Shown here in pieces: positions 1-8,157 of a DNA stretch of 56,564 bases (positions are counted from its first letter, which is position 1; each line of letters starts with the position of its first letter). The stretch spans positions 147,311 through 203,874 of the forward strand of contig NZ_FOBC01000007.1 of the NCBI RefSeq assembly GCF_900109725.1. The letters are read 5' to 3'. A program made the position numbers and the translations under genes. The DNA is from Halomonas daqiaonensis. GTDB lineage: Bacteria > Pseudomonadota > Gammaproteobacteria > Pseudomonadales > Halomonadaceae. The notes under the pieces are model-generated. The model did not search any database. It was given only the letters and a program-made list of their open reading frames with translations, and was not told the origin of the DNA.

Positions 1-45
1 ACTAGCACCTGAAGCTAGCGCGTCTACCAATTCCGCCACCTGGGC
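1..45 (-). tRNA. tRNA-Leu(CAG), 3' part outside window
   Basis: Read on the minus strand, positions 45 to 1 give the 5' 45 bases of a leucine tRNA: acceptor strand GCCCAGG, the D arm, and an anticodon arm with stem CTAGC, loop TTCAGGT and partner GCTAG, so the anticodon is CAG. It reads CUG codons. The variable arm, T arm and CCA end lie beyond the window edge. The visible part matches the complete tRNA gene at 123-209 except at the last base of the acceptor strand (G here, A there), so the two are tandem near-identical copies separated by 77 bp and probably cotranscribed. Confidence 0.9.
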
Positions 46-122
46 GAACACGAGCGATCCGAGCTGACAAAGAGCGTGGGAGCTGACTCCCTGGCATCCC
101 CTCGAGAGAAACGGAATACCGA

Positions 123-209
123 TGGTGCCCAGAAGAGGACTTGAACCTCCACCTCCATAAGGACACTAGCACCTGAAGCTAGCGCGTCTACCAATTCCGC
201 CATCTGGGC
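123..209 (-). tRNA. tRNA-Leu(CAG)
   Basis: This is an 87-nt class II tRNA with encoded CCA. The acceptor strands GCCCAGA and TCTGGGC pair perfectly, the anticodon loop TTCAGGT gives CAG, a long variable arm follows the anticodon stem, and the T loop GTTCAAG is intact. It lies upstream of the second copy (1-45) on the same strand and diverges from rnr. Confidence 0.95.
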
Positions 210-220
210 AGGCGAGGCGT

Positions 221-248
221 ATGGTACCGGATTCGTTCGCCGATGCAA
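221..248 (-). promoter_or_regulatory. candidate promoter for the tRNA-Leu pair
   Basis: On the minus strand TTGCAT (248-243) and TACCAT (226-221) are separated by 16 bp and lie just upstream of the tRNA 5' end at 209. The fit to sigma-70 elements is moderate; placement is the main argument. Confidence 0.45.
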
Positions 249-310
249 GCGGATTTGGCCGCGCCGCGCCGGATTTTTGTCGCCTGCCATGCTTCGCCGG
301 GCTGCCATGG

Positions 311-339
311 TTGGGTGATGCGGGCAGCGGCGCTATACT
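311..339 (+). promoter_or_regulatory. candidate sigma-70 promoter of rnr-rlmB
   Basis: TTGGGT (311-316), a 17-bp spacer and TATACT (334-339) form a good sigma-70 promoter. Transcription would start near 346. That is downstream of the GTG/ATG codons which would extend rnr toward 243, and supports a start at 444 (or at most 363). Confidence 0.6.
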
Positions 340-443
340 GCGCCCATGACAATAGACACGAAATGCCAGCTGCCACGCGCCGGGGGCCGTCCCCGCGCCC
401 TTTCGATCACGCTGCTCCCGATGCCGCCAAGGATGCCCACCGC

Positions 444-2846
444 ATGACCCACTGGACGCTCAGCGACGATCCGCACGCCAAACGCGAAGCCCACAAGTAT
501 GACAAGCCCGCTCCCAGCCGTGAATACCTGCTCGCCCGCCTGGAGGAGGCTGGCAAGCCGCTCACTCACGAGGCAATGAGCCAACAACTGGGCCTCGACG
601 ACGAGGAGCTCCAGGAGGCTGTGCGCCGCCGCCTGGCGGCGATGGAACGCGATGGCCAGGTACTGCGCAACCGCCGCGGCGCCTATGCGCTGATCGACAA
701 GCTCGACCTTATCAAGGGCAAGGTGTTGGGGCATCGCGATGGCTTCGGCTTCCTGCTGCGCGATGACGGCAAGAAACCCGACCTGGTGCTGCCGCCGAGG
801 CAGATGCGCCGCGTCTTCCATGGCGACCATGTGCTGGTGAGGGTCAGTGGACGCGACCGTAGGGGTCGCGACGAGGCCACCATCGTCGAGGTGCTGGCGC
901 GAAACACCCAGACCATCGTCGGCGTCTACCGTGCCAACACGCCCGAGTTCGGGGTGCTGATTCCCGAGAATGCCCGTATCACCCAGGAAGTCATCATTCC
1001 CCACAGCGCCTGTGGCGGGGCCCAGGACGGCCAGGTGATCTCGGCGAAGATCGTCCAGCAGCCCGAGACTCGGGTCCAGCCGGTGGGCGAGGTGGTCGAG
1101 GTGCTCGGCGAGCGCATGGATCCCGGGATGGAGATCGACATCGCCATCCGCAGCTACGAGATCCCCGCCGAGTTCCCGCCGGATGTCCACGACCAGATCG
1201 CTGGCATGTCCGCCGAGGTGGCCGAGGAGGACAAGCATCATCGCATCGACCTGCGTGACGTGCCGCTGGTGACCATCGACGATGAGAGTGCCAAGGACTT
1301 TGACGACGCCGTCTGTGCCTGGAAGACCAAGTCCGGCAGCTGGAAGCTGCTGGTGGCTATCGCTGACGTTTCCCATTATGTGCGCCCCGGCAGTGCCCTG
1401 GACCAAGAGGCGATCACCCGCGGCAATTCGGTGTACTTTCCGGGCCAGGTGGTGCCGATGCTGCCTGAGCTGCTCTCCAACGGGCTCTGCTCGCTGAACC
1501 CGGCCGTCGATCGCCTGGCGCTGGTCTGCGAGATGAACATCTCCCAGAGCGGTGCGATCAGCCGCTACCGGTTCTACGAAGCGGTGTTCCAGTCCCACGC
1601 GCGCCTTACCTACAACAAGGTAGCCTCGATCCTCGATGATAAAGGGGAGGAGGGCGACGCCCTGCGCGAGGAGTACCGCGAGCTGGTGCCGTCGCTGAAG
1701 AACCTGCACTCCCTCTACTCGCTGCTGCGCGAGGCCCGAGTGGAACGGGGCGCCATCGACTTCGAGACCACCGAGACGGCCATCGTCTTCAACGATGAGC
1801 GCAAGATCGAGAAGATCGTCCCGCGAACGCGTAACGACGCCCACAAGATCATCGAGGAGTGCATGCTGGCGGCCAACGTGGCCACGGCGCGCTTCCTCGA
1901 CAAGCACGACCTGCCGGCACTCTATCGCATTCACGAGAAACCCTCGCCGGAACGCCTCGACAAGTTGCGCCTCTTCCTCAACGAGCTGGGCCTGTCGCTT
2001 GGCGGCGGCGACGATCCGAGCCCCCAGGACTACCGTGACCTGGCCGAGGCGATTAAGGGGCGTGACGATGCCGACGTCATCCAGACGGTGATGCTGCGCT
2101 CCATGAGCCGGGCGGTCTATTCGCCGCAGAACGACGGCCATTTCGGTCTGGCTTATCCGGCCTATGCGCATTTCACCTCGCCGATCCGGCGCTATCCGGA
2201 TCTGCTGGTCCACCGCGCCATCCGCTCGGTGATTCGCGGTCCGCGCCAGACCAATACCGTGCTGCGTGCCGAGGGGGCAAGCGTGGAGCCGCCCAGCAAG
2301 TGGGCGCCCTACACCTTCGAGCAGATGCTCGAGCTAGGCGAGCACTGCTCGATGACCGAACGGCGTGCCGATGACGCCACACGCGACGTGGAGGACTGGC
2401 TCAAGTGCGAGTTCATGTCCGACAAGCTCGGCGAGGTTTATGACGGCAGCATCGCCTCGGTGACCCAGTTCGGCATCTTCGTGCGCCTCGACGAGGTGTT
2501 CGTCGAAGGGCTGGTGCACGTCACCTCGCTGCCCTCGGACTACTACCACTACGAGCCCGAGAAGCACCGCCTCAAGGGCGAGCGCAGTGGCATGAGTTAC
2601 CGCCTGGGCGACGGGGTCACCGTTCAGGTGGCTCGCGTGGACCTGGACGATCGCAAGATCGACTTCGAATTGGCCGACGACAAGCCGCGCCCCAAGCGCC
2701 AACCGCGCAAGGGCCGTGGTGGCAGCAAGTCGGCCCAGGGCGGTGGCAACAAACCGGCCGAGGCAGGCGCCGGCAAGCCTGGTGACAAGTCGGGCAAGGG
2801 CGGCCGACGCCGACGTGGTCCGCGCCGCTCGAGTGCGCGTCGCTGA
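444..2846 (+). CDS. rnr: ribonuclease R (RNase R)
   Basis: A 3'-5' exoribonuclease of the RNB family that degrades structured RNA and takes part in mRNA decay and rRNA quality control. From the start at 444 it is 800 residues, close to the usual gammaproteobacterial length. The order is an N-terminal winged-helix segment (SREYLLARLEEAGKPLT), cold-shock domains, the RNB catalytic block with DDESAKDFDDAV holding the metal-binding aspartates, the HFTSPIRRYPDL motif, an S1 domain (YDGSIASVTQFGIFVRLDE) and a basic Gly/Lys/Arg-rich tail. The start was chosen because MTHWTLSDDPHAKREAHKYD aligns with known RNase R N-termini and AAGGA lies about 10 bases upstream; the open frame reaches further up, but past the promoter. 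The stop overlaps the rlmB start (TGATG), so the two are probably coupled. Confidence 0.96.
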   Translation: MTHWTLSDDPHAKREAHKYDKPAPSREYLLARLEEAGKPLTHEAMSQQLGLDDEELQEAVRRRLAAMERDGQVLRNRRGAYALIDKLDLIKGKVLGHRDGFGFLLRDDGKKPDLVLPPRQMRRVFHGDHVLVRVSGRDRRGRDEATIVEVLARNTQTIVGVYRANTPEFGVLIPENARITQEVIIPHSACGGAQDGQVISAKIVQQPETRVQPVGEVVEVLGERMDPGMEIDIAIRSYEIPAEFPPDVHDQIAGMSAEVAEEDKHHRIDLRDVPLVTIDDESAKDFDDAVCAWKTKSGSWKLLVAIADVSHYVRPGSALDQEAITRGNSVYFPGQVVPMLPELLSNGLCSLNPAVDRLALVCEMNISQSGAISRYRFYEAVFQSHARLTYNKVASILDDKGEEGDALREEYRELVPSLKNLHSLYSLLREARVERGAIDFETTETAIVFNDERKIEKIVPRTRNDAHKIIEECMLAANVATARFLDKHDLPALYRIHEKPSPERLDKLRLFLNELGLSLGGGDDPSPQDYRDLAEAIKGRDDADVIQTVMLRSMSRAVYSPQNDGHFGLAYPAYAHFTSPIRRYPDLLVHRAIRSVIRGPRQTNTVLRAEGASVEPPSKWAPYTFEQMLELGEHCSMTERRADDATRDVEDWLKCEFMSDKLGEVYDGSIASVTQFGIFVRLDEVFVEGLVHVTSLPSDYYHYEPEKHRLKGERSGMSYRLGDGVTVQVARVDLDDRKIDFELADDKPRPKRQPRKGRGGSKSAQGGGNKPAEAGAGKPGDKSGKGGRRRRGPRRSSARR

Positions 2847-3691
2847 TGGCGGCAGGTCGCAAGCCTCGGCACGACAGCAAGCTGGGGCAGGCAAGCAAGG
2901 CTCAGAAACACACCGGAAAACAGGCGCCTCACGCGCCTGCTACGCCCGGCGGTCTCGAGGCCGTGTTCGGCGTTCATGCGGTGCGGGCGCTGCTCGACCG
3001 CGGCGAGGTGCCCCGCGAGGTCTGGGTCCAGGAGGGTAGTGCCGGCACCCGCCTGGCCGAGCTGGCCGAGGTGGCTCGCGAGGGGGGCGCGCGTCTCCAG
3101 TCGCGTCCTCGTGACGAGTTCGACCGTATCGCCCAGGGTGCCTCTCACCAGGGCATCATCGCCTTTGCCACGCCGCTTGCCTTCGAGGGCGAGGCCTCGC
3201 TGTGGCTGAGGCTGGAAGGCTGGCCTCATGAGGCGCTTCCGCTGCTGCTCGTGCTCGATGGCATCACGGACGTGCACAACTTCGGTGCCTGCCTGCGCAG
3301 CGCCGATGCCGCGGGCGTCCACGGGGTTATCGTGCCCAAGGACAAGGCGGCACCGCTCAATGCCATGGTGCGCAAGGTGGCCTGCGGCGCCGCCGAGAGC
3401 ATGCCGGTCTACCAGGTCACCAACCTGGCCCGTGCCATGGCCAGGCTCAAGGAGCTCGGCGTCTGGATCACCGGTACCGCCGGCGAGGCGGAGGCGAGCC
3501 TCTTCGAGGCCGATTTCGCTGGGTCGACAGCGTTGGTGATGGGCGCTGAAGGCAGGGGGATGCGTCGCCTTACCCGCGAGGCCTGCGATACCCTGGTCAA
3601 GCTGCCCATGGCCGGCAGTGTCTCCAGCCTCAATGTCTCGGTGGCCACCGGTATCTGCCTGTTCGAGGCAGTCCGGCAGCGGGGCCTCTAA
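2846..3691 (+). CDS. rlmB: 23S rRNA (guanosine-2251-2'-O)-methyltransferase
   Basis: SpoU/TrmH-family SPOUT methyltransferase that 2'-O-methylates G2251 in the peptidyl-transferase P-loop of 23S rRNA using SAM. The 281-residue protein has a basic, probably disordered N-terminus of about 35 residues, an RNA-binding L30e-like domain beginning at GLEAVFGVHAVRALL, and the three SPOUT motifs: NFGACLRSADAAG, MGAEGRGM and MAGSVSSLNVSVATGI. The rnr-rlmB pair is a standard arrangement. The N-terminal extension is longer than in E. coli RlmB. Confidence 0.94.
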   Translation: MAAGRKPRHDSKLGQASKAQKHTGKQAPHAPATPGGLEAVFGVHAVRALLDRGEVPREVWVQEGSAGTRLAELAEVAREGGARLQSRPRDEFDRIAQGASHQGIIAFATPLAFEGEASLWLRLEGWPHEALPLLLVLDGITDVHNFGACLRSADAAGVHGVIVPKDKAAPLNAMVRKVACGAAESMPVYQVTNLARAMARLKELGVWITGTAGEAEASLFEADFAGSTALVMGAEGRGMRRLTREACDTLVKLPMAGSVSSLNVSVATGICLFEAVRQRGL

Positions 3692-3713
3692 CCAGGAAGG
3701 GCTTTCTTCCTGG
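3692..3713 (+). terminator. hairpin after rlmB
   Basis: CCAGGAAG (3692-3699) and CTTCCTGG (3706-3713) form a perfect 8-bp stem with a 6-base loop directly after the rlmB stop. The following bases are C-rich rather than a T tract, so it may be only a weak or processed 3' end. Confidence 0.35.
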
Positions 3714-3756
3714 CTCGCCCTCCCCCCTTGAGGTCGGCGCCGCGGCTGTCCCGGCG

Positions 3757-3839
3757 ACAGGCCTTCGAGGGGGTGCTGTGAACCCCTCCCTGGGCGCTAC
3801 CGACGCCATCCCTGGCGTAGGACCCCCCTTACGACCTGT
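3757..3839 (+). repeat. dispersed palindromic element, copy 1 (short form)
   Basis: First of three related intergenic elements (others at 32862-32944 and 39101-39258). Three nested stems can form: ACAGG 3757-3761 with CCTGT 3835-3839, GGGGGT 3769-3774 with ACCCCC 3822-3827, and the apical ACGCC 3803-3807 with GGCGT 3814-3818. Conserved single-stranded blocks include GCTACCGACGCC and GGCGTAGGACC. This and the heptamer array account for most of the 391-bp gap between rlmB and rpsF; the rest (3853-3905) shows nothing recognisable. Confidence 0.75.
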
Positions 3840-3905
3840 TCCCGGCGCCGCTCACTTTATTGGCGCGGCTTGCCGAGTAACTACACCGGAGGCATCATTC
3901 TGTTC

Positions 3906-3940
3906 GGTGCTCGGTGCTCGGTGCTCGGTGTTCGGCGCTT
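3906..3940 (+). repeat. heptamer tandem repeat upstream of rpsF
   Basis: Five adjacent 7-bp units, GGTGCTC three times, then GGTGTTC and GGCGCTT. The unit is a variant of the GGCGCTC heptamer at 32316-32391. The last two bases form the start of the -35 box of the rpsF promoter. Confidence 0.75.
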
Positions 3941-3967
3941 GCGCCCCTAGCGCGCAGTCTTTAGAAT
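3939..3967 (+). promoter_or_regulatory. candidate sigma-70 promoter of the rpsF operon
   Basis: TTGCGC (3939-3944), a 17-bp spacer and TAGAAT (3962-3967). The transcript would start near 3974, leaving a leader of about 110 nt before rpsF. Confidence 0.6.
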
Positions 3968-4023
3968 ACTTGCGCCCGCTCGTCCTGCGAGTGGGCTTTC
4001 TGTCTTCTGACAATCACTCCTTG

Positions 4024-4059
4024 CTTCCCCTGAGCGACCCGAGGTCGCCACTGAGGAAG
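4024..4059 (+). promoter_or_regulatory. structured rpsF leader, candidate S6:S18 binding element
   Basis: CTTCC (4024-4028) pairs with GGAAG (4055-4059). After an asymmetric internal loop (CCTGA opposite CACTGA), GCGACC (4034-4039) pairs with GGTCGC (4043-4048) around a CGA loop. Many bacteria carry an rpsF leader RNA bound by the S6:S18 complex for autoregulation. The position 24 bp before the rpsF start and the CAC/CCGA bases fit that idea, but I could not match the published motif in detail. Confidence 0.4.
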
Positions 4060-4082
4060 CTGTCAAACCGCAAGGAGATTTC

Positions 4083-4460
4083 ATGCGTCACTACGAGATC
4101 GTCTTCATGGTCCACCCGGACCAGAGCGAGCAGGTCCCGGCCATGGTCGAGCGTTATACCGGCCTGGTCACCGAGAACGGCGGCACCGTGCATCGCCTCG
4201 AGGATTGGGGCCGTCGTCATCTGGCCTACCCGATCAACAAGATCCACAAGGCTCACTACGTGCTGATGAACGTCGAGTGCAGCGGCGAGACTCTCGACGA
4301 GATCGAGAATATCTTCCGCTTCAACGACGCCATCATCCGCAGCCTGGTGGTTCGCGCCAAGGAAGCCGTCACCGAGGCATCGCCGATGATGAAGCCGGTG
4401 GAAGAGAAGCGTGTCCGTCGCGACGAGAAGCCGCGCAGCACCGAATCCGAATCCGCCTGA
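4083..4460 (+). CDS. rpsF: 30S ribosomal protein S6
   Basis: Small-subunit ribosomal protein that binds 16S rRNA together with S18. The 125-residue sequence begins [19 protein letters not shown] and contains the S6 signature [20 protein letters not shown]. The C-terminal 25 residues or so are charged and acidic at the end (STESESA), as in other gammaproteobacterial S6 proteins that receive added glutamates. AAGGAG lies upstream of the ATG. First gene of rpsF-rpsR-membrane protein-rplI. Confidence 0.97.
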   Translation: MRHYEIVFMVHPDQSEQVPAMVERYTGLVTENGGTVHRLEDWGRRHLAYPINKIHKAHYVLMNVECSGETLDEIENIFRFNDAIIRSLVVRAKEAVTEASPMMKPVEEKRVRRDEKPRSTESESA

Positions 4461-4493
4461 GCCACCCCATCGCACCTCTGAAGGAGACTTCCC

Positions 4494-4721
4494 ATGGCAC
4501 GCTTTTTCCGTCGCCGCAAGTTCTGCCGTTTCACCGCTGAAGGCGTGAAGCAGATCGATTACAAGGATCTGGACACGCTCAAGGCCTACATCACCGAGAC
4601 CGGCAAGATCGTTCCCAGCCGCATCACCGGGACCAAGGCCCGTTATCAGCGCCAGCTGTCCAGCGCCATCAAGCGGGCACGCTACCTGGCGCTGCTGCCC
4701 TACACCGACAGCCACCAGTAA
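4494..4721 (+). CDS. rpsR: 30S ribosomal protein S18
   Basis: A 75-residue, strongly basic protein starting [14 protein letters not shown] with the family motif [20 protein letters not shown] and [13 protein letters not shown]. It binds the central domain of 16S rRNA as a heterodimer with S6, the product of the preceding gene 33 bp upstream. A good AAGGAG lies before the start. Confidence 0.97.
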   Translation: MARFFRRRKFCRFTAEGVKQIDYKDLDTLKAYITETGKIVPSRITGTKARYQRQLSSAIKRARYLALLPYTDSHQ

Positions 4722-4731
4722 TGCACCGCGC

Positions 4732-5586
4732 GTGATGTTGCCCGTTGCCCGCTGGGTGATGCGCGGCACGCCCCACGCCGCCGCTGGGGCCGCCGTGGCC
4801 ACCGCGATTCCCTGGCTGTTTTGGCTGGGGGCTGCGGTAGCGGCCCTGGCCACGCTCCGCCATGGCCTAGCTGCATCGCTGCCGGTGATCATCGCCGCGG
4901 CTGTACCGGCCGGCTGGTGGTGGACGCAGGGTGACGTGATCCCGCTGGCCAGCGTCCTGCTGGTGGTGCTGATGGCGGTGGTGCTGCGCTCACGGCTGCG
5001 CTGGAGCGAGGCGCTCCTCGCCGGCACCCTGGCCGGGGCGGCGATGATCCAGTTGGACATCTTTCTGCCGCCGGGTGGGGCCGGTCCCGTACTGGAGCAA
5101 CTGCGCCAAGGATCTCCCGACATCGCGGAGATGCTCTCCGAGCTCTCCCGACAGGGCATGGATACCGAGCAGTTGGCCGGCCTGTTGATCAGCGGCGTGA
5201 CCGCGCTGATCGTGCTGCTTGCCGCCGTGGCTTGCCTGGCCCTGGCGCGCGGCTGGCAGGCCGGGCTCTACAATCCCGGCGGGTTTCGTGAAGAGTTCCA
5301 CGGCCTACGCCTGGCGCCCCGGGAGCTCGCCATACTGGTGGTGTTCGGCGTGCTGGGGGCGGTGCTGGAACTTCCGGCCCTGGGCATGCTGAGCTGGGTG
5401 CCACTGCTGGTGGCCGGCGTCGCGCTGGTGCATGGTTTTATCGGATTAAAGGGAATGAACGGGCTGTGGCTGGTCGCCTTCTATGTGCTGCTGATCACCA
5501 CCTGGCCCATGATTCTCATCGTGCTGTTTGTGGCCTTCATCGATACGTTCGCGGACTTCCGCGGACGAATGGCCCGCAGCCACTGA
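4732..5586 (+). CDS. integral membrane protein between rpsR and rplI (YybS/DUF2232-like)
   Basis: About 284 residues with seven or so hydrophobic segments. Hydrophobic proteins occupy this position between rpsR and rplI in pseudomonads, and the overall character resembles DUF2232; function is unknown. The frame opens at GTG 4732, immediately followed by ATG 4735, and the ATG is the likelier start; neither has a strong Shine-Dalgarno sequence. It is 10 bp downstream of rpsR and 16 bp upstream of rplI, so it is made from the ribosomal-protein transcript. Confidence 0.7.
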   Translation: MMLPVARWVMRGTPHAAAGAAVATAIPWLFWLGAAVAALATLRHGLAASLPVIIAAAVPAGWWWTQGDVIPLASVLLVVLMAVVLRSRLRWSEALLAGTLAGAAMIQLDIFLPPGGAGPVLEQLRQGSPDIAEMLSELSRQGMDTEQLAGLLISGVTALIVLLAAVACLALARGWQAGLYNPGGFREEFHGLRLAPRELAILVVFGVLGAVLELPALGMLSWVPLLVAGVALVHGFIGLKGMNGLWLVAFYVLLITTWPMILIVLFVAFIDTFADFRGRMARSH

Positions 5587-5602
5587 CAAGAGGTTTACGA
5601 GA

Positions 5603-6049
5603 ATGGACGTCATTCTGCTCGACAAGATTGGCAAGCTGGGCGATCTGGGTGACCAGGTCACCGTCAAGCCCGGTTATGGCCGCAACTACCTGGTGCCCTA
5701 CGGACTGGCCGTGCCAGCCACCAAGGATAACATTCAGGCCTTCCAGGCCCAGCGTGCCGAGCTCGAGGCCCAGGCCGCCGAGCGCAAGGCCGTCGCCGAG
5801 GCGCGTGCCGAACAGCTCAACGACATCGAACTGTCGCTGGTCTCCAAGGCCGGTGAAGAAGGCAAGCTGTTTGGCTCGATCGGTCCGCGTGACCTGGCCG
5901 AGGCTATCTCCAGCGCCGGGATCGAGGTCGCCAAGAGCGAAGTGCGCATGCCGCAGGGCCCGATTCGCCAGACCGGCGAGTACGACATTGGCCTGCACCT
6001 GCATGCCGAAGTCGATGCCACTGTTCGTGTGGTGGTTGTGGCGGAATAA
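5603..6049 (+). CDS. rplI: 50S ribosomal protein L9
   Basis: 148 residues, the usual size. The N-terminal rRNA-binding domain [19 protein letters not shown] and [15 protein letters not shown] is followed by the long Ala/Glu/Arg connecting helix and the C-terminal domain ending [10 protein letters not shown]. The open frame continues 75 bases upstream into the preceding gene, but the ATG at 5603 aligns with the L9 N-terminus and is preceded by AAGAGGT. Confidence 0.97.
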   Translation: MDVILLDKIGKLGDLGDQVTVKPGYGRNYLVPYGLAVPATKDNIQAFQAQRAELEAQAAERKAVAEARAEQLNDIELSLVSKAGEEGKLFGSIGPRDLAEAISSAGIEVAKSEVRMPQGPIRQTGEYDIGLHLHAEVDATVRVVVVAE

Positions 6050-6100
6050 TGGCCGAATAAGCAGGTCAGCGTGACGGCACGCCCTGTTGGACGTGCCTCG

Positions 6101-6135
6101 AAAAGGGGGCGAGGAGACAATCCTTGCCCCTTTTT
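6101..6135 (+). terminator. Rho-independent terminator after rplI
   Basis: AAAAGGGG..GAGGA pairs with TCCTTGCCCCTTTTT around a short GACAA loop and ends in five T. A second hairpin, GGCACG 6076-6081 with CGTGCC 6092-6097, lies just before it. Together they end the ribosomal protein operon and separate it from dnaB. Confidence 0.8.
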
Positions 6136-6266
6136 CGCGTGTTGCGTTCCGTGTCATGTCATGTGTCGTGTGATGAACAGGCGCCATCGTTCTGCCCGGG
6201 CATGGGGTCGGGGCGTGCCATCGCGTAGAATGATTCTGCCCCTTTCTCCCTGAAGGTCCGTGCACT

Positions 6267-7655
6267 ATGAACGAACCGCTCGCCCTCGACCGGGAAACAG
6301 CCGCCCTCAAGGTGCCGCCGCATTCGCTGGAGGCCGAACAGTCGGTGCTCGGTGGCCTGATGCTCGACAACCAGGCTTGGGACAACGTGGCCGAGCGCCT
6401 GGTGGCGGATGACTTCTATCGCTATGAGCACCGCCTTATCTTCAACGTCATGGCCGGCCTGGCTGAGGCGAACCGGCCGCTGGATGTGGTGACCCTCTCC
6501 GAGGCGTTGGAGGGGCGCGACCAACTCGATACCGTGGGTGGCCTCGCCTACCTGGCGGAGCTGGCCAGGAACACGCCCTCGGCGAGCAACATCCGCGCCT
6601 ATGCCGACATCGTTCGCGAGCGCGCTACCCTGCGCAAACTGATCCGTGCGGCCAGCCAGATCGCCGACGGTGCCTTCAGTCCCCAAGGGCGCCCCGCCGA
6701 TGAACTGGTTGACGAGGCTGAGCGGCTGGTGTTCCAGATCAGCGAGGAACGTCCCAAGTCGGGGGGGCCGGTCGGCATGAGCGAGCTGCTGACCAAGGCG
6801 GTGGACCGCATCGACGAGCTGTTCAACCTGCAGGGCGAGATGACTGGGCTCTCCACGGGCTTCCGCGACCTGGACGAGATGACCTCGGGGTTGCAGCCCT
6901 CGGATCTGGTGATCATTGCCGGTCGGCCTTCCATGGGCAAGACCACCTTCGCCATGAACCTGGTCGAACATGCGGTGATCGCAAGCGACAGGCCGGTGAT
7001 GGTGTTCTCCATGGAGATGCCCGCGGATTCGCTGATGCTCCGCATGCTCTCCTCGCTGGGGCGCATCGACCAGACCCGAGTGCGCACCGGCCAACTGGAG
7101 GACGAGGACTGGCCGCGCCTGACCTCGGCGGTCAACCTGCTCAAGGACAAGCAGTTGTTCATCGATGACACCGCCGCGCTCTCGCCCAACGAGATGCGCT
7201 CGCGGATCCGCCGAGTGGTGCGCGAGAACGGCAACCTCGCGCTGATCATGATCGACTACCTGCAGCTGATGCAGATCCCCGGCTTCTCCGAGAACCGCAC
7301 CGGCGAAATCTCCGAAATCTCCCGCTCGCTGAAGGGGCTGGCCAAGGAGTTCGGCTGCCCGGTAGTGGCGCTGTCGCAGCTCAACCGCTCATTGGAACAG
7401 CGTCCCAACAAGCGCCCGGTGATGTCGGACCTGCGTGAGTCGGGTGCCATCGAGCAGGATGCCGACATCATCGGCTTCGTCTATCGCGACGAGGTCTACA
7501 ATCCGGATAATCCCGACAATCAGGGGCTGGCCGAAGTGATCATCGGCAAGCAGCGGAACGGCCCCATCGGCACCGTGCACATGGCATTCATCGGCAAGTA
7601 CACCCGTTTCGAGGACCTCGCACCGGACAGCTACCGCGAGGCATTCGGTGGCTGA
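6267..7655 (+). CDS. dnaB: replicative DNA helicase DnaB
   Basis: Hexameric 5'-3' helicase at the replication fork; loads with DnaC/DciA and binds the DnaG primase encoded at 46242. The 462-residue protein has the N-terminal DnaB domain (PPHSLEAEQSVLGGLMLDN) and a RecA-like C-terminal domain with Walker A GRPSMGKT (219-226), the ALIMIDYLQLM Walker B strand and the SQLNRSLEQR block. There is no intein. Start ATG 6267 sits after GAAGGT; a TAGAAT at 6226 could be its -10 box. Confidence 0.97.
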   Translation: MNEPLALDRETAALKVPPHSLEAEQSVLGGLMLDNQAWDNVAERLVADDFYRYEHRLIFNVMAGLAEANRPLDVVTLSEALEGRDQLDTVGGLAYLAELARNTPSASNIRAYADIVRERATLRKLIRAASQIADGAFSPQGRPADELVDEAERLVFQISEERPKSGGPVGMSELLTKAVDRIDELFNLQGEMTGLSTGFRDLDEMTSGLQPSDLVIIAGRPSMGKTTFAMNLVEHAVIASDRPVMVFSMEMPADSLMLRMLSSLGRIDQTRVRTGQLEDEDWPRLTSAVNLLKDKQLFIDDTAALSPNEMRSRIRRVVRENGNLALIMIDYLQLMQIPGFSENRTGEISEISRSLKGLAKEFGCPVVALSQLNRSLEQRPNKRPVMSDLRESGAIEQDADIIGFVYRDEVYNPDNPDNQGLAEVIIGKQRNGPIGTVHMAFIGKYTRFEDLAPDSYREAFGG

Positions 7656-7663
7656 GTTCATCC

Positions 7664-7691
7664 TTGAGTCCCGGGACCGGCCCCGTATAAT
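7664..7691 (+). promoter_or_regulatory. candidate sigma-70 promoter
   Basis: TTGAGT (7664-7669), 16-bp spacer, TATAAT (7686-7691), 36 bp before the small gene at 7728 and just after the dnaB stop. The -10 is a perfect consensus. Confidence 0.65.
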
Positions 7692-7727
7692 GCCGAGCCC
7701 TCGAGTTACAACAGATAAGGAGGCACC

Positions 7728-8021
7728 ATGGCAGGCGGATTCCGACGCGGCAATCGCCGGCGTACCCCGAAGCTCGAGGGGCGCGGCGTGCTCCAGTCGA
7801 TGGAGCGTGAAGGGCCGTTCAAGGAGTGGCTGGGGATGCCCGACCTCTATCGCTACCACCTGGTGGTGGATGGCGAGGCCTACAGCTATCAGACCGAGGA
7901 TACCGAGCTGCCGGTTCAGGTCGGCGACCGGGTGGTCTTCCGCTACAAGGAGACCAAGGCCGGCAACTGGGTGGACCGCAACTCCCTGGGCAAGGCGATC
8001 GATCCTTCCGAATATCAGTAG
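7728..8021 (+). CDS. small conserved-type hypothetical protein
   Basis: 97 residues, not recognised. The first 15 residues are very basic (GGFRRGNRRRTPK); the remainder alternates short hydrophobic strands with charged turns (YRYHLVVDGEAYSYQTED, VQVGDRVVFRYKETKAGNWV), which suggests a small beta-barrel of the nucleic-acid-binding kind, as inference only. AAGGAGG precedes the start and a consensus-like promoter lies upstream, so it is very probably expressed. Confidence 0.7.
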   Translation: MAGGFRRGNRRRTPKLEGRGVLQSMEREGPFKEWLGMPDLYRYHLVVDGEAYSYQTEDTELPVQVGDRVVFRYKETKAGNWVDRNSLGKAIDPSEYQ

Positions 8022-8157
8022 GTTCGGAACCTGACGGAATGGTCAGGGTCACAGGAAGACAACGTCGATGACACGATACCGTCATCGGGTGCCGTCAGGC
8101 TAAACCCGACTCGTATCTTGATATCATCATCGACCCGGACATCAGGAGGGAGGACCC

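Noticed and set aside
333..2213. 626-codon open frame on the minus strand across rnr
   Set aside because: It lies entirely opposite RNase R, has His/Gln/Leu-rich composition typical of antisense frames in GC-rich DNA and no recognisable domain.
3778..4266. 162-codon plus-strand frame before rpsF
   Set aside because: It runs through the palindromic element, the heptamer array and the rpsF promoter and ends inside rpsF in another frame; low complexity and no ribosome-binding site.
8022..8157. riboswitch or small RNA between the two small genes after dnaB
   Set aside because: There are partial complementarities (for example GACGATG-like pieces) but no consistent fold or known motif.
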